Source of the DNA: Sarcocystis neurona
Taxonomy: Eukaryota; Apicomplexa; Conoidasida; Eucoccidiorida; Sarcocystidae
DNA length: 64,000 nucleotides
Direction of reading: 5' to 3'
Assembly: GCA_000727475.1 (NCBI GenBank)
Contig: KL647288.1
Span: 2,383,226-2,447,225 of the forward strand
The translations under genes and the position numbers were made by a program. The notes beneath the pieces were generated by a model, which was not told the DNA's origin, did not search any database, and saw nothing but the letters and a program-made list of their open reading frames with translations. Shown here in pieces: positions 25,901 to 37,500 of the stretch; the stretch's first letter is position 1, and each line of letters begins with the position of its first letter.

Positions 25901-28900
25901 AGCAGCTGCGTCGGGCGGGCAGACGTACGGGAGAAGAATAGCTTCTACCTCTAGCCCACTACCTATCGTGCCACGCGCCGCTTGAGCTGACCCAGTGGAT
26001 AGTGGACCCGAGGAGCGGGAAGGAGAGCCCTCGCAGCTAGACGATACGGAGACGTCATGAGAAGATGTGAACGCGGGAGACGGAGAGCAGGGCCAAACAC
26101 ATGCCGAAGACGTACCCCTATCTGTCGACACGCTTCTTCCATCAGTCACGTGTTCCTGCGTGTCTCCCTTTAACAGTTCAGGCCGTACTTCACAGCAACT
26201 ATCGAGAGCTGATGCCACCGCTTGTGCTCTCTTCAGTTCCCCTGTTGCACGCTCGTGTGTGGTTGTACTCCACTGCGCAAGCACCGCGGGCTCTAGAGGA
26301 GAAGCGCCACACGAAGCACGCAAAGAGGAAGAGGAGTGAACGCTTGGAGACACGGGGACAGAGGAAAACGACGAAGAGCAGGACAAACAGGAAGAAGAAG
26401 GAGACGCAGAGGAAGACGAAGAGGGAGCCGAGGAGGAAGAAGGGGAAAACGGACCGGAAGAGGACGTGCAGGGAGAAGAGGAGGAAGGAGAACTGCAGGG
26501 GCCAGAACAACGGCTTCTTCGTTCTGTGGAAGGAGGCTGTGCAATGCGGTACTCGATTGAGATGCCACGCCTGCGTGAGCAACCGAGCAGCACAACACAG
26601 CAAGCAGCTAACTCTTTGCAATAGCAAGTGAAGAAGCCAGGCAGAAAGCACCCCTTGCTCTGTAATTTGGAATTAAGAAAGACACGACAGACTAAAATAA
26701 GCTGCGAGCAGAAGGCGTGACCTGTCGCACGCGTCTTCTTTCTATTCTGCAACACTGGTGGTGCATCCGACTTACGCGCCACACAGAAGTTCTCAGACAC
26801 TGTTGCAATTGCCAGACTCCCGAACCGGCGTTTTTGGTCGGAAACTAGTGTGTAAACAGACGCCATCCAACTCGTATGTTTCAAACAAAACGTGTGCAGT
26901 CCTATACATCGGGGTATAGGCAGGACTGACTTCTGTGCACGGGCGTGCAGACACGTACATTCCACTAGCACTAAGGCGTCACGGGTGGGCGACGCTCCTT
27001 AAAAAAATGCAGCTCGAGATCTCTTGAAGACTAGGGACGCGCGGGAGAAGACACACTGACAGAGGCAGGCTAAACTGCACAAGTCCGAACAACACATCGT
27101 CCACTACATGATGTGTAAGAGTGTGTGCCTCTCTCTGTCTCCCTCTCCACGCGTAGCCGAGGACGCCTACACCAGCGTGTATTTGATTAAATCTAGACCC
27201 TAATTCGGAACTCGGTGTCTCTGCTCCTTCGTCGCTGCAGCCTGCATTGCTCCGGATCATCTTTTTGCGAGAGCAAGGGCGGCAGTACTGCTCTTGAAAG
27301 TAAACGTATCGCTGCAGTGGACTTCTTTTCAAATCACCGCCCAGACAATCTGAATACGCACAGCACGTCATGTCTAAAAGTTAGAACTTTTAGAAACCGC
27401 GAAGGCGTGGCAGAAGTTTAGCGTGTGTCTTCGCCTCACAGGTGACGCTAGCGCACTGGCGGAGACTTAAGGTGCACGCATACACCAGCACACCTGCACG
27501 CCTCACAGAGGGCCTTCGATTCCGCTGAAGGCCCACTATGCCAATTTTACAACCGGAGACATAATACGTTTCCTGTCAATTAAGATCTAAAGAGACACGT
27601 ATACGGCTGGAGAGGCAGAAGTACACGAGTGCATACGACTGTGTACGGAGACAGAAACTACACAACAGCACATGGTGTGCAGCAGCAGCACGCCAGTCAA
27701 CCATTTAGAAGAGAGGCGGTCACGTGCAGTGAAAGTGCGCACCAGCTTCTCTTCGACTCCGGTGGCGACCCGCCAGTGCGCGCCTTGATACTGTGTGTAT
27801 TTCAAGCGAACAACGTCTGTGGTCCCAGTACGTTGACAATGTTATGTGAGTAGGCGCGAAGAAGTGGGTAAGTAGCAGCACCTTACAGGCTTGCAAAAGA
27901 CGAAGCGACCACTTCGACGAATTCCCGCAGCACCGCCGGACCCCACAAACGGATGTGCTTGACTCCTGCGCTTTCAAGCGACAGCAACAAACCCGGCAGC
28001 CCGGCTGACGTAGTTGTAGACATACTAGTCATCAGCACGTCGGTCGTGCGCGACAAGTGCAGCTTGTGCTCAAGGTGAAAGCTGCAAGACATGGAAGGTC
28101 ACACGCAGGAGACAGGCGCGCAGCACACAGCAAATGCACCTGCTCGTTGATCGCGTATACACTCACGCGCGACTAAAAAAATTGGGGTTCACACATGCAA
28201 TGTACGATCACTTAGACTCTAGGCAGCGCGATTTCATGAAGAGCAGAGATTTAAGTGCCTAGGAACCACACCTGGAAAAGAAGACTTCTTCAGTTAATGG
28301 AGATTCGCCTACTTCTCTGAAAAGGCAAAGCGATTACCGAGAACACGAGGCTTCCGCAGAGAAATGTACTACTCTACAAAGAATCTGAAGAGTGCACGTA
28401 TTCGTTGCAAGCAGATGTACGTGACCACAGGTACACCTAAAGATTTTCGCGTATGCATGAGCACACGTACGGGATACAGAGGACAGACGTGCGATGAAGC
28501 GAGGCACGAGGGGATATCGCAAAAAAACGCAGCTTTTGTGGGGTGCGGGGGACCGGCGAAACATGCAGGTGCACAAATGTCACAACCAGCTGTGCTACAA
28601 AAAGCGAGATGACGTGAAGCACGCCTGGGGTAAAGGAAGAGTTCATGTTGTGCCAGTCCATTAGTCTACTGCTCCTTTCCACTTGTTGGAGGCTGAGACA
28701 TCTTTTTCACTGCACACACGCTCCCAGACGAAAACGCTACTTTATCCGCGCACGTAGGCATGGGGAGAAAAAAATTTTGAGTACACCTGTTACAACAACT
28801 ACTACGACTACAACTGCTACTATTACCACTGTCCCTATGATTACCACCACCGGTACTACTACTACTACTATTACTACCACTACTACGATTACTGCTCCTA

Positions 28901-30020
28901 CGACTATTACGATTCCTACTACCATTACTATTACCATTCCTATTACTACCACTACTACTCCTGTACTACTAGTACTACTACTAGTACTGTATTAGTAGTA
29001 ATAGCAGTAGTAGTGCCACTGCCACGACTAGTACACCTCTACCACTACCATCTTCAGTAGTACTGTACCACCTCGATCAATACTATTTATTACTACTACT
29101 ACTACTACTACTTCTAGGAAAGTGCTATCGCTACTACTACTACTGCCACTACCACTGCTACTATCACTACTATACAACAACAAGTACTACTGCGCTCGTA
29201 CGATTAGTACTGCTTGTCCTACTACTACTACTACTATAGCTAGGACTGTTCTACGGTCATATTGTCAGAATCAATACTACTAGGGGCATTCTCCAGCTAC
29301 AGGTAGTACAGCTGCCCTTAGTAAAGATAGCAATCCTAGCACAAAAGTAGTACCCATGCCAACATTTACTGCCACGTCTGTGAGGAGTAGGACCCTTAGG
29401 AGCAGTAGCGCTATTACTAGTGCTGCTCCTGCAATTCCTCATTAGCAGTGCAATAAGGAATAGAGCTCGCGCATATTACGACGTTTAGAACTGCTAGTCC
29501 CATTCACATGCCTATGACGGTATGCCCGTCTACGCGTACATACACATATCTATACACCTCTGTATACGTGTACATACAATCAAGAATACACAGTTAGACT
29601 GAGAGAGACCTATACAATTATATATATATATATATAGACTGAGAGAGATATGCAGATTCATACAGAGAAAGAGTCACGGAGACTGTCGGACACAAGGACG
29701 CTCGCTTGAGACGTGCACGTTTGTCCATATATATATGTACAGAGGCAGAGAGAGAATGGGACAGAGATACTGCGCAAGACTAACTGGCTCACTTTAGACG
29801 ACGGAAAATACTGTGTCGTCAAGTCTTGGAGTACGGTACTCACGTAGGGAAAGAGTACGGAGTCGTACTCTGTTAGGTCGCTGGCACTAAAATCACATAT
29901 GCTCTTCGCACGAGCAGACGCACGGGGCTGCCGCGCAAAGCAGAAAAGAGGAAGACAACAGACGTACCGCTGCACGTTTTCCCCCGCATTGACCAAGGCG
30001 CGTACGCCGTCTGAAAACAC
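16959..30020 (-). CDS. ELAC2: Long-form tRNase Z (ELAC2/TRZ1-like), 5' end unresolved
   Basis: Zinc-dependent endonuclease that cuts the 3' trailer from precursor tRNAs. Exons, 5' to 3' on the minus strand: 30020-29968, 28081-27887, 26570-25301, 24783-24595, 23280-23122, 21847-21771, 21463-21238, 20608-20134, 19941-19848, 19056-18933, (one or more in 18932-18215 not settled), 18214-18061, 17758-17684, 17511-17453, 17210-16959. All resolved joins agree in phase; the resolved exons alone give about 1130 codons. N-terminal half: VNAGENVQR (degenerate CGEG-type site), AGLPGLLLSLE, PGKFHPEKAKELG, PVGPLFSRLKSG, TGPHTTHVLCD. C-terminal catalytic half: ILGTGAAAPSQYRNVSG, MDCGEGSLSQ, the metal-binding SHLHADHHLG, VEHIPHSFG, FSGDTRP, HE+ATFED, LTHFSQRY, and the family tail FAFDCMSV. 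The catalytic motif residues are intact. The 25301-26570 exon carries a large low-complexity insertion. A short exon may also be missing between 23122 and 21847. The start codon lies upstream of 30020. Its 5' end faces the YVH1-like gene. Confidence 0.93.
17759..18060 (-). other. GC-AG intron in tRNase Z gene
   Basis: On the minus strand the donor reads CACGAAG|GCAAGC directly after the conserved His-Glu codons, and the acceptor AACAG precedes the codons that complete Ala-Thr-Phe-Glu-Asp. Phase 1 matches on both sides and rebuilds the family motif HEATFED exactly. No GT donor nearby preserves His-Glu. Confidence 0.75.
19211..19308. repeat. TA-rich microsatellites in tRNase Z intron
   Basis: Two TA tracts (about 19211-19240 and 19285-19308) with interspersed GTA and TTTA units lie inside the intron 19057-19847. 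Confidence 0.85.
24101..24137. repeat. TA/CA microsatellite in tRNase Z intron
   Basis: A TA tract passes into CA units within the intron 23281-24594. Confidence 0.85.
25070..25084. repeat. Poly-C run of 15
   Basis: Fifteen consecutive C lie in the tRNase Z intron 24784-25300. Run length may be unreliable for sequencing reasons. Confidence 0.85.
28793..29245. repeat. Degenerate ACT/CTA triplet repeat tract
   Basis: About 450 bases consist mostly of the triplets ACT, ACC, ATT and ACG with frequent substitutions. The tract lies in the tRNase Z intron 28082-29967. Because of the triplet period it leaves open frames (Thr-rich on +, Val/Ile-rich on -), but these are repeat by-products, not genes. 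Confidence 0.85.
29596..29648. repeat. TA tract flanked by two copies of a 13-mer
   Basis: The sequence AGACTGAGAGAGA occurs at 29596-29608 and again at 29636-29648, with a TA tract between. It lies in the same tRNase Z intron as the triplet tract. Confidence 0.75.
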
Positions 30021-30175
30021 CTGCAGAGAGGGAGCGACGGCCAGCCTGTGCCACCCCAGCAGCTATGAAGTAGATGCGCGGGGCACAGACAAGAGCAAGA
30101 GGAGCAGCACATGAACAAGCACAGCACACCAGGCGAGGTTAGCATGTACGCGGCGGCGTGTGAATCGGCAACACA

Positions 30176-30680
30176 CCAAGCAGCAATGGTAGCAAGGGAA
30201 GCAACAACGGGTCACGCAGCAACAGGTCACGCACGAAGAAAGCAAAGTAGACGCAGGAGGAGCAGCTGAGGCGGCAGAGAGAGGGCAAGAAGAAGCGCTG
30301 GTAGCAGCCGCAGCAGAAAGACACGCGAGAAGGAGATGCAGCAACAGGAGAGCTCAGCCGGCAACAGAGACAGCGACTCCAAGGCAAGAAGTGGGAGCAG
30401 TCGCAGCAGGAGGACATGGGAAAAAGTCGGTGCAGCAGCACGCAATGCCCCACCAAAAGCATCATCACGTGATGTCGCAGTGGGAGCAGCAGCGCAGCGA
30501 GCAGTGTTGGCGGCAGCACTCGAAGAAGCAGTAGCAGACCGGACAAGAGCAGCAGCCGCAGCAGCAACTGTACAGCCGCAGGTGCAAGAATACGTGAGGG
30601 GAGGCAGTAGCAGCCGCAGAAGCAGGCGTAAAGCAGCAGCAGGGGTAGCGGCGTCACAGCAGCACGTGTAGCAGCAGCGA
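30176..30680. repeat. Degenerate CAG/GCA triplet-rich tract upstream of tRNase Z exons
   Basis: AGCAGC-type triplets recur over about 500 bases. Open frames result on both strands: Ala/Gln/Arg/Ser-rich on + (30336-30671) and Leu/Cys-rich on - (30139-30726). Similar CAG tracts occur inside genes of some coccidia, so part of it could belong to the unresolved 5' exon of tRNase Z, but nothing here shows coding conservation. Confidence 0.6.
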
Positions 30681-31446
30681 AGACAGAGAAATCAGTAAAA
30701 AGAAGCAGACAGCCAACGACGCACACTTCAGCAGTCTAGTGTAGTAAAAAACACAGCAGCACAAGTGCGTCACCTCCGGAGCACAAAAAGGAGAGAACTG
30801 GGTAAAAAACTGCGAGGTGCAGCGCATACAGCAGGACAACGGGCGCTCGGCAACAGCTTGCCGCCGAGACAGCAGACAGCGGCACACTTGAGACTCAGCA
30901 GCAGCAGCACTCCAGCGGCATGCGGCGCTGCAGCGGCACGGGCAGGTAGCAGCAGAAGCTGTCTCCCAGCAGTACACCGGCAGTGTCCCGTAGAACAGAA
31001 ACAGCAGGCACTCACGGTCAAAAGCATCACACTTTGCTCTGTTGGCTCGCTTTTTCCACTAACGCCTACCGTCAGACAAGCTGACACATGCATGTCTTCC
31101 TTTCTCCTTCACTCCCTCTCTATCACTCTCCCTACATCTACACATACACATATACATATATATCCCCGCGTGTACAGATCTCAATCTGCACGTATATTTG
31201 TAAGCGCATGAGAAAATACATAGTCGTGTTGCCCCGCGGGTACAGACATCCTCAAATATGGAAACATACAAATATGCACACGGATTTTTGCATGTATGTA
31301 TGGGTGTGTGCGTGCGTATATACATACACACGCGTACGTGTACACGCATGGACGGACACGGTGGCATACGCTTCAGGCTTGCGCGGTCAACGTGGGCGCC
31401 CTGGCAGACGTGAGAGTAGCCTGTCAACGTCGGCTGGCACAGGTAG

Positions 31447-31474
31447 ATATACATATATATATATATATGTATAC
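31447..31474. repeat. TA microsatellite
   Basis: TA tract between the divergent tRNase Z and YVH1-like genes. Confidence 0.85.
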
Positions 31475-34400
31475 CATTGTACCTATCCACCTACGTAGAA
31501 CGGGAAGAAAGAGAAGCTCCAAATACTAAGCAGTATCACCAGCACATGTGGACTTACTGGTTGAAAGCTACTTCAGTGGTATATCATATATGGGTGTAAG
31601 GAAGCACATAGATATACATGTGATGTGCACAAAAAGGCAGGGAGTAGTTTGCCTGATAACGCACAGGGACGGCAACGGCCTGAATTGTCAATGAGTCCGA
31701 CCGCTGACCAAGACACACGTGTGGTCGCCTTCCTATACATATACACCTATATGCTTGTATGTATATATATTCTGATAAGTGTATACACACCTGTATACGT
31801 ACGTGTTACCTGCAAAGATGCGATATGACGGAATGCTTCGCAGCAGCGCCTACCTGGGCGTAGGTGCTCATGTTGGCGTCGGGCTGAGCCGCTGGGGAAA
31901 GGTGTTCAACGGAGAGAGGGAGAGACGTCGCACAGTGGTATGTGAGCTCGGCGTAGATGAAGACCGATGTACGAGAAAATAAAGTACCTTATTTGCAAGG
32001 AGGAGGCAGGAAAAAGATGATGGAATGGAAGATCCTGTGCGGGTCGCAGGTGTGTCCTTTCCACACACCTTAGTGTGCCTCGCGGCAAGGCGCACGGCAG
32101 AGAAAGAGACACGCACACACGGACGGAACGGAAAAATATGTAGCGAGAGACCGACGGCTGCAGAGTCCGGGAGAGATCAGCAGGAATAAACGGGACAAAT
32201 CCCAGATACGAACATTCATCCGGGTGCGCGATGTACACACAGACGTGTGCATGCACCACATGGTCGGCCACACAGGTACAAATACAGACGTAGATGTACA
32301 ATGGTGCATACATCAAAGTACTCATACGTATATCCTTCCATCTGCGTATGCGGTTGCTCGCCCTGTAGTATGTGAGGAGTACATCGAAGAAGAACGAAAA
32401 CGCGTCGAAAGCTCGAAAGCTGCGTCGAAGCACATGTTCAGCAGAAAGGACTCAACACTTGCAGTGTAGCCGTTGTCAGGCGCGAAAAATACTAGACAGA
32501 GGACAAACGTGTAGCAAGCTGCACATCCGTGTACACGCACTTCACGTTTGTGGCTTTAATCGCTACTGCGTACGAAAAAGAGGTGGAGAAAGGATGCTCT
32601 TTGAAGCGCGGGGCGACTACGTCGATGCGCACGTGCGCGACCCAGAGGAAAAAGTTTTCACGGAGAGGTACTATTCTGCAAAGGCCCGGAGGATGACGCC
32701 GAGAATTAGGGACGAGTCCCTCTCCGAAAAAAGAAACAGAAGGAGAAACGGGAAGAGAGAGGGACCGTGCTCTGCTCACGATCGATAGTCTTTGCAACCG
32801 ACGGAAAAATTTTCCTACCAGATCTACGTATGCAGCCGAGCAGCTAATTATCACTCAAGCAGAAGCACAACAAACACTATAGTCGAAGGCATTTCTCGTA
32901 TTCCACCCTGGGAAAGCAGGAGTGAAAAACTACCGCAAATTGCGCTTTCGTAACGCAAGCAAAAGTTGTGTGCATGCAGCCAATGGGAAAGCTCTGTAGA
33001 CAAGCGTCGTTGCTCCTACACTGTTGAGCAGGAAGGAGTTTGAGCATTCAGCAAATGCTTATGAAGCTACACTGTAATTCTGTGCGTAAGTATGCTTCAT
33101 ACCGTTATTACTCTTCACTTTAATTCTAGATGTGCGTGGAGATACTTCATTGGCCATACGTTGCCTGTGCCTGTTTGCAGTGTCCGTAGTTAAATGCATT
33201 TTCGAAGCACTTTTTTCCAAATGATACACTTTCTCGTCCTTGTATTCGCGGTACCCGTTATGAATGAAGAGCCATTAGTTTTGTGTGACACGGCTGTGTG
33301 TGATCTGGCGCTCCAATTACGCTCGCTCACATCGTACACCGTCGCCTGCCGCACAGAATCGACGAAAAGCGTGCATGCACACAGGAGCTACTCCGAATAC
33401 TATTTCATGTCCGTTTTCCGTACGTTTCCTCGCATTCCTTTGACGATTGGAGATCTTTCCTTTACCTCGCTGTGCAGCTTGACTTCAATCCACCAACTGC
33501 TGCACACACTGCTTTCCGGATTACTTCACTGTGCGAAACCGAGGCCCACGTCGTTTTCCATTCATCTTGTCTAATATCACCAGTATGCCTGGCAGTGGTG
33601 CAGCAAAGTGTTTTCTGGGGTCAACCCCGCAGAATCACCGCAGATTGAACCTCTTCCCACTGTACTCTGAGTGCGGAAAGCTCTGTTCGCTTCTCCTGAA
33701 AAGCCGTTGAATTTCTCTCGTTCGGTTGCTATGCTTGCCTGAAGCTTGCGTTTGCACGAGAAATCTCCCACTTGTGTCACAGAGGAGGTCAGCGGGCACC
33801 CTTGTCCGTGTAGAATGTGGTATTCATGCACAGCTTGACTGCCTGCTATATTCTGACCTTCACGCCTTCTCCAGCCGTCTCCCTTGCGTTTCCACCCTGA
33901 TTTACATTCCTTTTTCTGTTTACGATGTTTGGTTTCCGGCGGTGACTGTTGTTCAGAAACTTCACATTTGGATTTGTCATTACCAAGTCAGCAGCAGGCC
34001 CGCATACGCTGTCTTCAAAGAAGGAGACCCTGGGTGCATTTTCTACAGAGTTGCAGCGACCAGGCCAAAAGCCTGGCATTACGAATAATTCCCTCTGTCG
34101 CTCGTATATTGCATGCGGAGGAGGGGTCCTCCTTGATGCTTTCTATTGCACGGCGGCTGCACACCGTTGGCCTTCCATGCCAGCGGCGGTTCAATTATCT
34201 TTTCCGGCTACCTGCGCAGTTCCTTAACTAATAGTGCAGGCTTGTTGTAAGCAGCGTCACAGGGGCAGGGCTGCCTGAACCTCCTCCTCTGCCGACGCAT
34301 GAACGGCATACGGCAGAGGCAGAAGAAGACTGCGAGGCCACACCGTATGGACTTGTGTAACTCTGGGTGGGTACGTATTAATGTAGTGTTCAGCGCAAGA

Positions 34401-34531
34401 GGAGAGAATGAGTCTCGCGAAAAACGGCCTCTGCGTCTCTTTGAAAATGAGGCTACGGTCCCCTGCAGCCGGAGCAGCGTCACCGTGGTGCTCAAAATGC
34501 GCATGTGGTACTCACGTCTCAACGCTGAGAG

Positions 34532-37500
34532 GTCTGCGCCACCGATCTGCCAGAGATTGCTTCGCCGTCTCCCGTCGGAGAACAAACTTTCCGTCGCCCC
34601 GTGAACTGCCTCGTCGTCCCTGCTGACGCTGAAACTGCGCTGCTCCGGCTGCAGGATGCCGTACATTTCTCTGTGTACATATCAAGTGTACATGTGTCTA
34701 ACGTATCCCTTCCTGTAGTGTCTGCATACTGATAGAGAGAGGCCTTCTGCGTGTAAGCGTATAATGTGTGTGTGTAGGGTACGTTGTAGTGCAACGGACT
34801 GTGTGAAGTGAGCATATACAGAATGTGTGCATGAAGGGAAAATTTGTCTGTGAAGTGTGTCTATACGTCGTGGGTCTGTATATAATGTGCGTCTCTATAT
34901 ATAGTGTATCTATGTAGTGGGTTTATATTGCGTGTCTACGTAGAGTGTCTATATGGTGTGTCTGTGTTATGTGTATATATATATATATACTTGTTTGGTG
35001 TGCATATGTATGTGTGTGTACATATACGTAGTGTATACACATAGTCTGTATAGATAATTGCGGGTTTGTAGAGTCTCTGCGTATAGTGCGTGTGTATATA
35101 TAGTGTGTATATATCGTGTGTATATATAGTATGTCTCCGTATAATGAATGTGTGTACGGTAGCTGAGAGAGAGAGGCATGGCGTATATGGACGGTGTACG
35201 TATAGGGCGTCTAATTATGTAGTGGACATATTGGAGATATCCTGTGTCCATATAGTGAATATTCAGTGTCTGCAGATATTGTGTTTCTTCATACACATAT
35301 GTACGTGTGCACTGGTGTGTGGGCTTCTGTGTCTGTGGTGGGGAGAGAAATATTCTTCTGAGCCCCGCGGCTGGGCTGGCGAATAGCAAACTTCCAGAGA
35401 GCAGCCGCAGAGCGGCTCTTTACAGAGAATGGAGGCGGCTGGCGTCAGCAGCAGCAGCGGTAGAGTGAAGGCGGAAGCCAACGCTGCGTTCGTAAGTTCT
35501 TCTGCAGAACAGAAGAAAGAGAGAGAAGCGCATTTTGAAGGGAGGGGAGACTACGAAGAGACGCGAAAGCCGGAGAGAGGCGTGGCTCAGGACAGTCTGC
35601 CGCAGACAGCGTCCAACGCGACGCAGACAGCAAGAAGGTTGAAAAATGAAAAGGAGCTAATCACGCAGAGCCCGAAGGAGGAAATGAGAGCAAAACGAAA
35701 CACGCAGTGCTTTTTCGCCTGTAGGTACGCTAGTACCCTGGGGAAAGTGCTGCGTTTCGATTACAAGGATGCGAGGCTAGACTTTTCCCCCTGCTGTACT
35801 GCACGTGCTGCTATGCGGTGCTTCTGCGAACTGCGGTGCAACATACACGTACATATGTATATACGTATGTGCATGTGTATATTGAACAGGGCCGCGCGGC
35901 GGGCCCTAGTAAAGGACTTACACAGGACGTGTTTGCCGTGTACCCACGTACACACAGGATATATACGCGCATGCTCATGAAGGCGGTATTCGCGTGCGCA
36001 CTGAGGAAGAACTTACCTACAACAAATGCGAATAGATCTGACGTCGACTTACTCCGTGTATATAGAGAAATATGTAGACACGTCTACGTATCTGACGTCT
36101 GCATCTGTGAAGTGGTGTGGTGACGCCACTGCTTATGATACAGTTGTTTCCGCCCGCACGTGGTGTTACATAGATCTGTGGATGTTCTCGCGTGTCTTGG
36201 CGGCTTTATCTGTATTTTTGTATATGTCTGTATGTAAACATATGTTTGTAGGAGAATCGACTGTTGGTTGCTATACGGAATACGCTGGGAGGCTCGACAC
36301 AACAGAGAGTTTGAACTTACTTTTCTGCGAACTTCCACTGACGGTAGCTGACACGCGGACGGCGCTTCGGGTGAAGCACCTTTTCTCGAAGTGTCTAGTT
36401 TCTGTAGAAGGGAAGAAAAGTCTGTCAGCGAAAGTGACCCAGCAAGCAGGCAGGTAGTCAGGGCTACTGGTATTGACGTTTTCGCCTCTGTAGATCTGAG
36501 CGGCAGTTCTGGTTTGCTCATTTGCTCTTCATTCCATCGCGTGGGTGACCCCAGAATCGGGTAGCGTTAGTGAGATATGCCAAGTGAACGAGAGTGGCTA
36601 ACAATGGCGGCCACGTTGGCGATAGGTGCATCACGCTTCGCTAGGATGACAGTAGAAGGGCACTGCGTAGACCCGATTATACACCCAGGCCTGTACCAGA
36701 GTATATACATTGCAGTGTACGTACGATGAAGATGTGTACGTATATAATACGTTTGTATCCGCAAAATTCCAAAATTGCCTCTTCTGCTTCCGCTTAACTA
36801 AACTGTTTGTGCAGACGCTGCCGACGCCTGCTTTTTGTGGACGCCAACGTCCTCCATGACACGTCGGAGCGAGTAGAGCAGGTGAGACTTTTTGACTTTT
36901 TTTCGTAACAGAGGGCGCTGCAGCTTTGAGATGACGAACCTACTTATTTGCGAGGGGATCTTTGGTTTGTCTGGTGTTCTTACCGCTGCAATGCATGCGT
37001 ACTCGGGAAATTTGTTTTCGTGGATTTCTTCCACGGGAAGGCGTACAATTTCTCTGTTGCCCTTGAAGGTGTCGCCGGCGAAAGAGCACATTACATAGAA
37101 AAAGGAACAGCAGAAATTTTATCAGGAGAGCTCCCGCTACACCTCGCGGTACACGCCCGCTTTGTGCCTTCCTACAAATGTCCACATAGTATTCTTTCCG
37201 TGCTGTGTCGCTCGTGCTCTTGAAGTACGCGCTGAGATCTATATTTGCCTATACGTATGTAGGCGTGTCTATCTACGTCTATCGAAAAACAGGTGGCTCT
37301 GCGACGAGAGACTGTATAGAGAGGTAGGTGGACAGACCAGCAAGTAGACAGATAGTAGGCAGGTACGTCGATAACCGTATCATCAACCCTTCGTCCTGTC
37401 GTCTGTATCAACCTCTCGGATTCTTCTCCGTTTTCAGCCGACAGATTTTCTGCGTCGTTTTTCTGGAAGGGCGAGAGGTCAGAGAGAAGCCCCTCTGGCG

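Larger units (their letters stand above)
30021..34531. other. Region between the divergent tRNase Z and YVH1-like genes
   Basis: It should hold the first exons and promoters of both genes. I found no exon I can defend. A minus-strand stretch near 30110-30135 (LTSPGVLCLF) resembles the residues expected just before the 29968-30020 exon but lacks a fitting donor. On the plus strand, codons VTVVLKM near 34474-34494 could be an early YVH1 exon. Microsatellites (for example TA at 31447-31474) are frequent. No RNA gene was seen. Confidence 0.5.

Noticed and set aside
25460..25985. Plus-strand open frames over the serine/acid-rich tRNase Z exon
   Set aside because: They are antisense to an exon whose minus-strand frame joins in phase to conserved tRNase Z exons on both sides.
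28737..28952. Minus-strand Val/Ile-rich open frame resembling a transmembrane peptide
   Set aside because: It is the reverse reading of the degenerate ACT/CTA triplet tract and has no other coding signal.
30139..30726. 195-codon Leu/Cys-rich minus-strand open frame
   Set aside because: It is produced by reading CAG/GCA triplets in reverse; no domain, and it overlaps an equally open plus-strand frame.
34208..34666. 152-codon minus-strand open frame
   Set aside because: No recognisable domain, and its upper end overlaps the plus-strand YVH1-like candidate exon, which fits the family.
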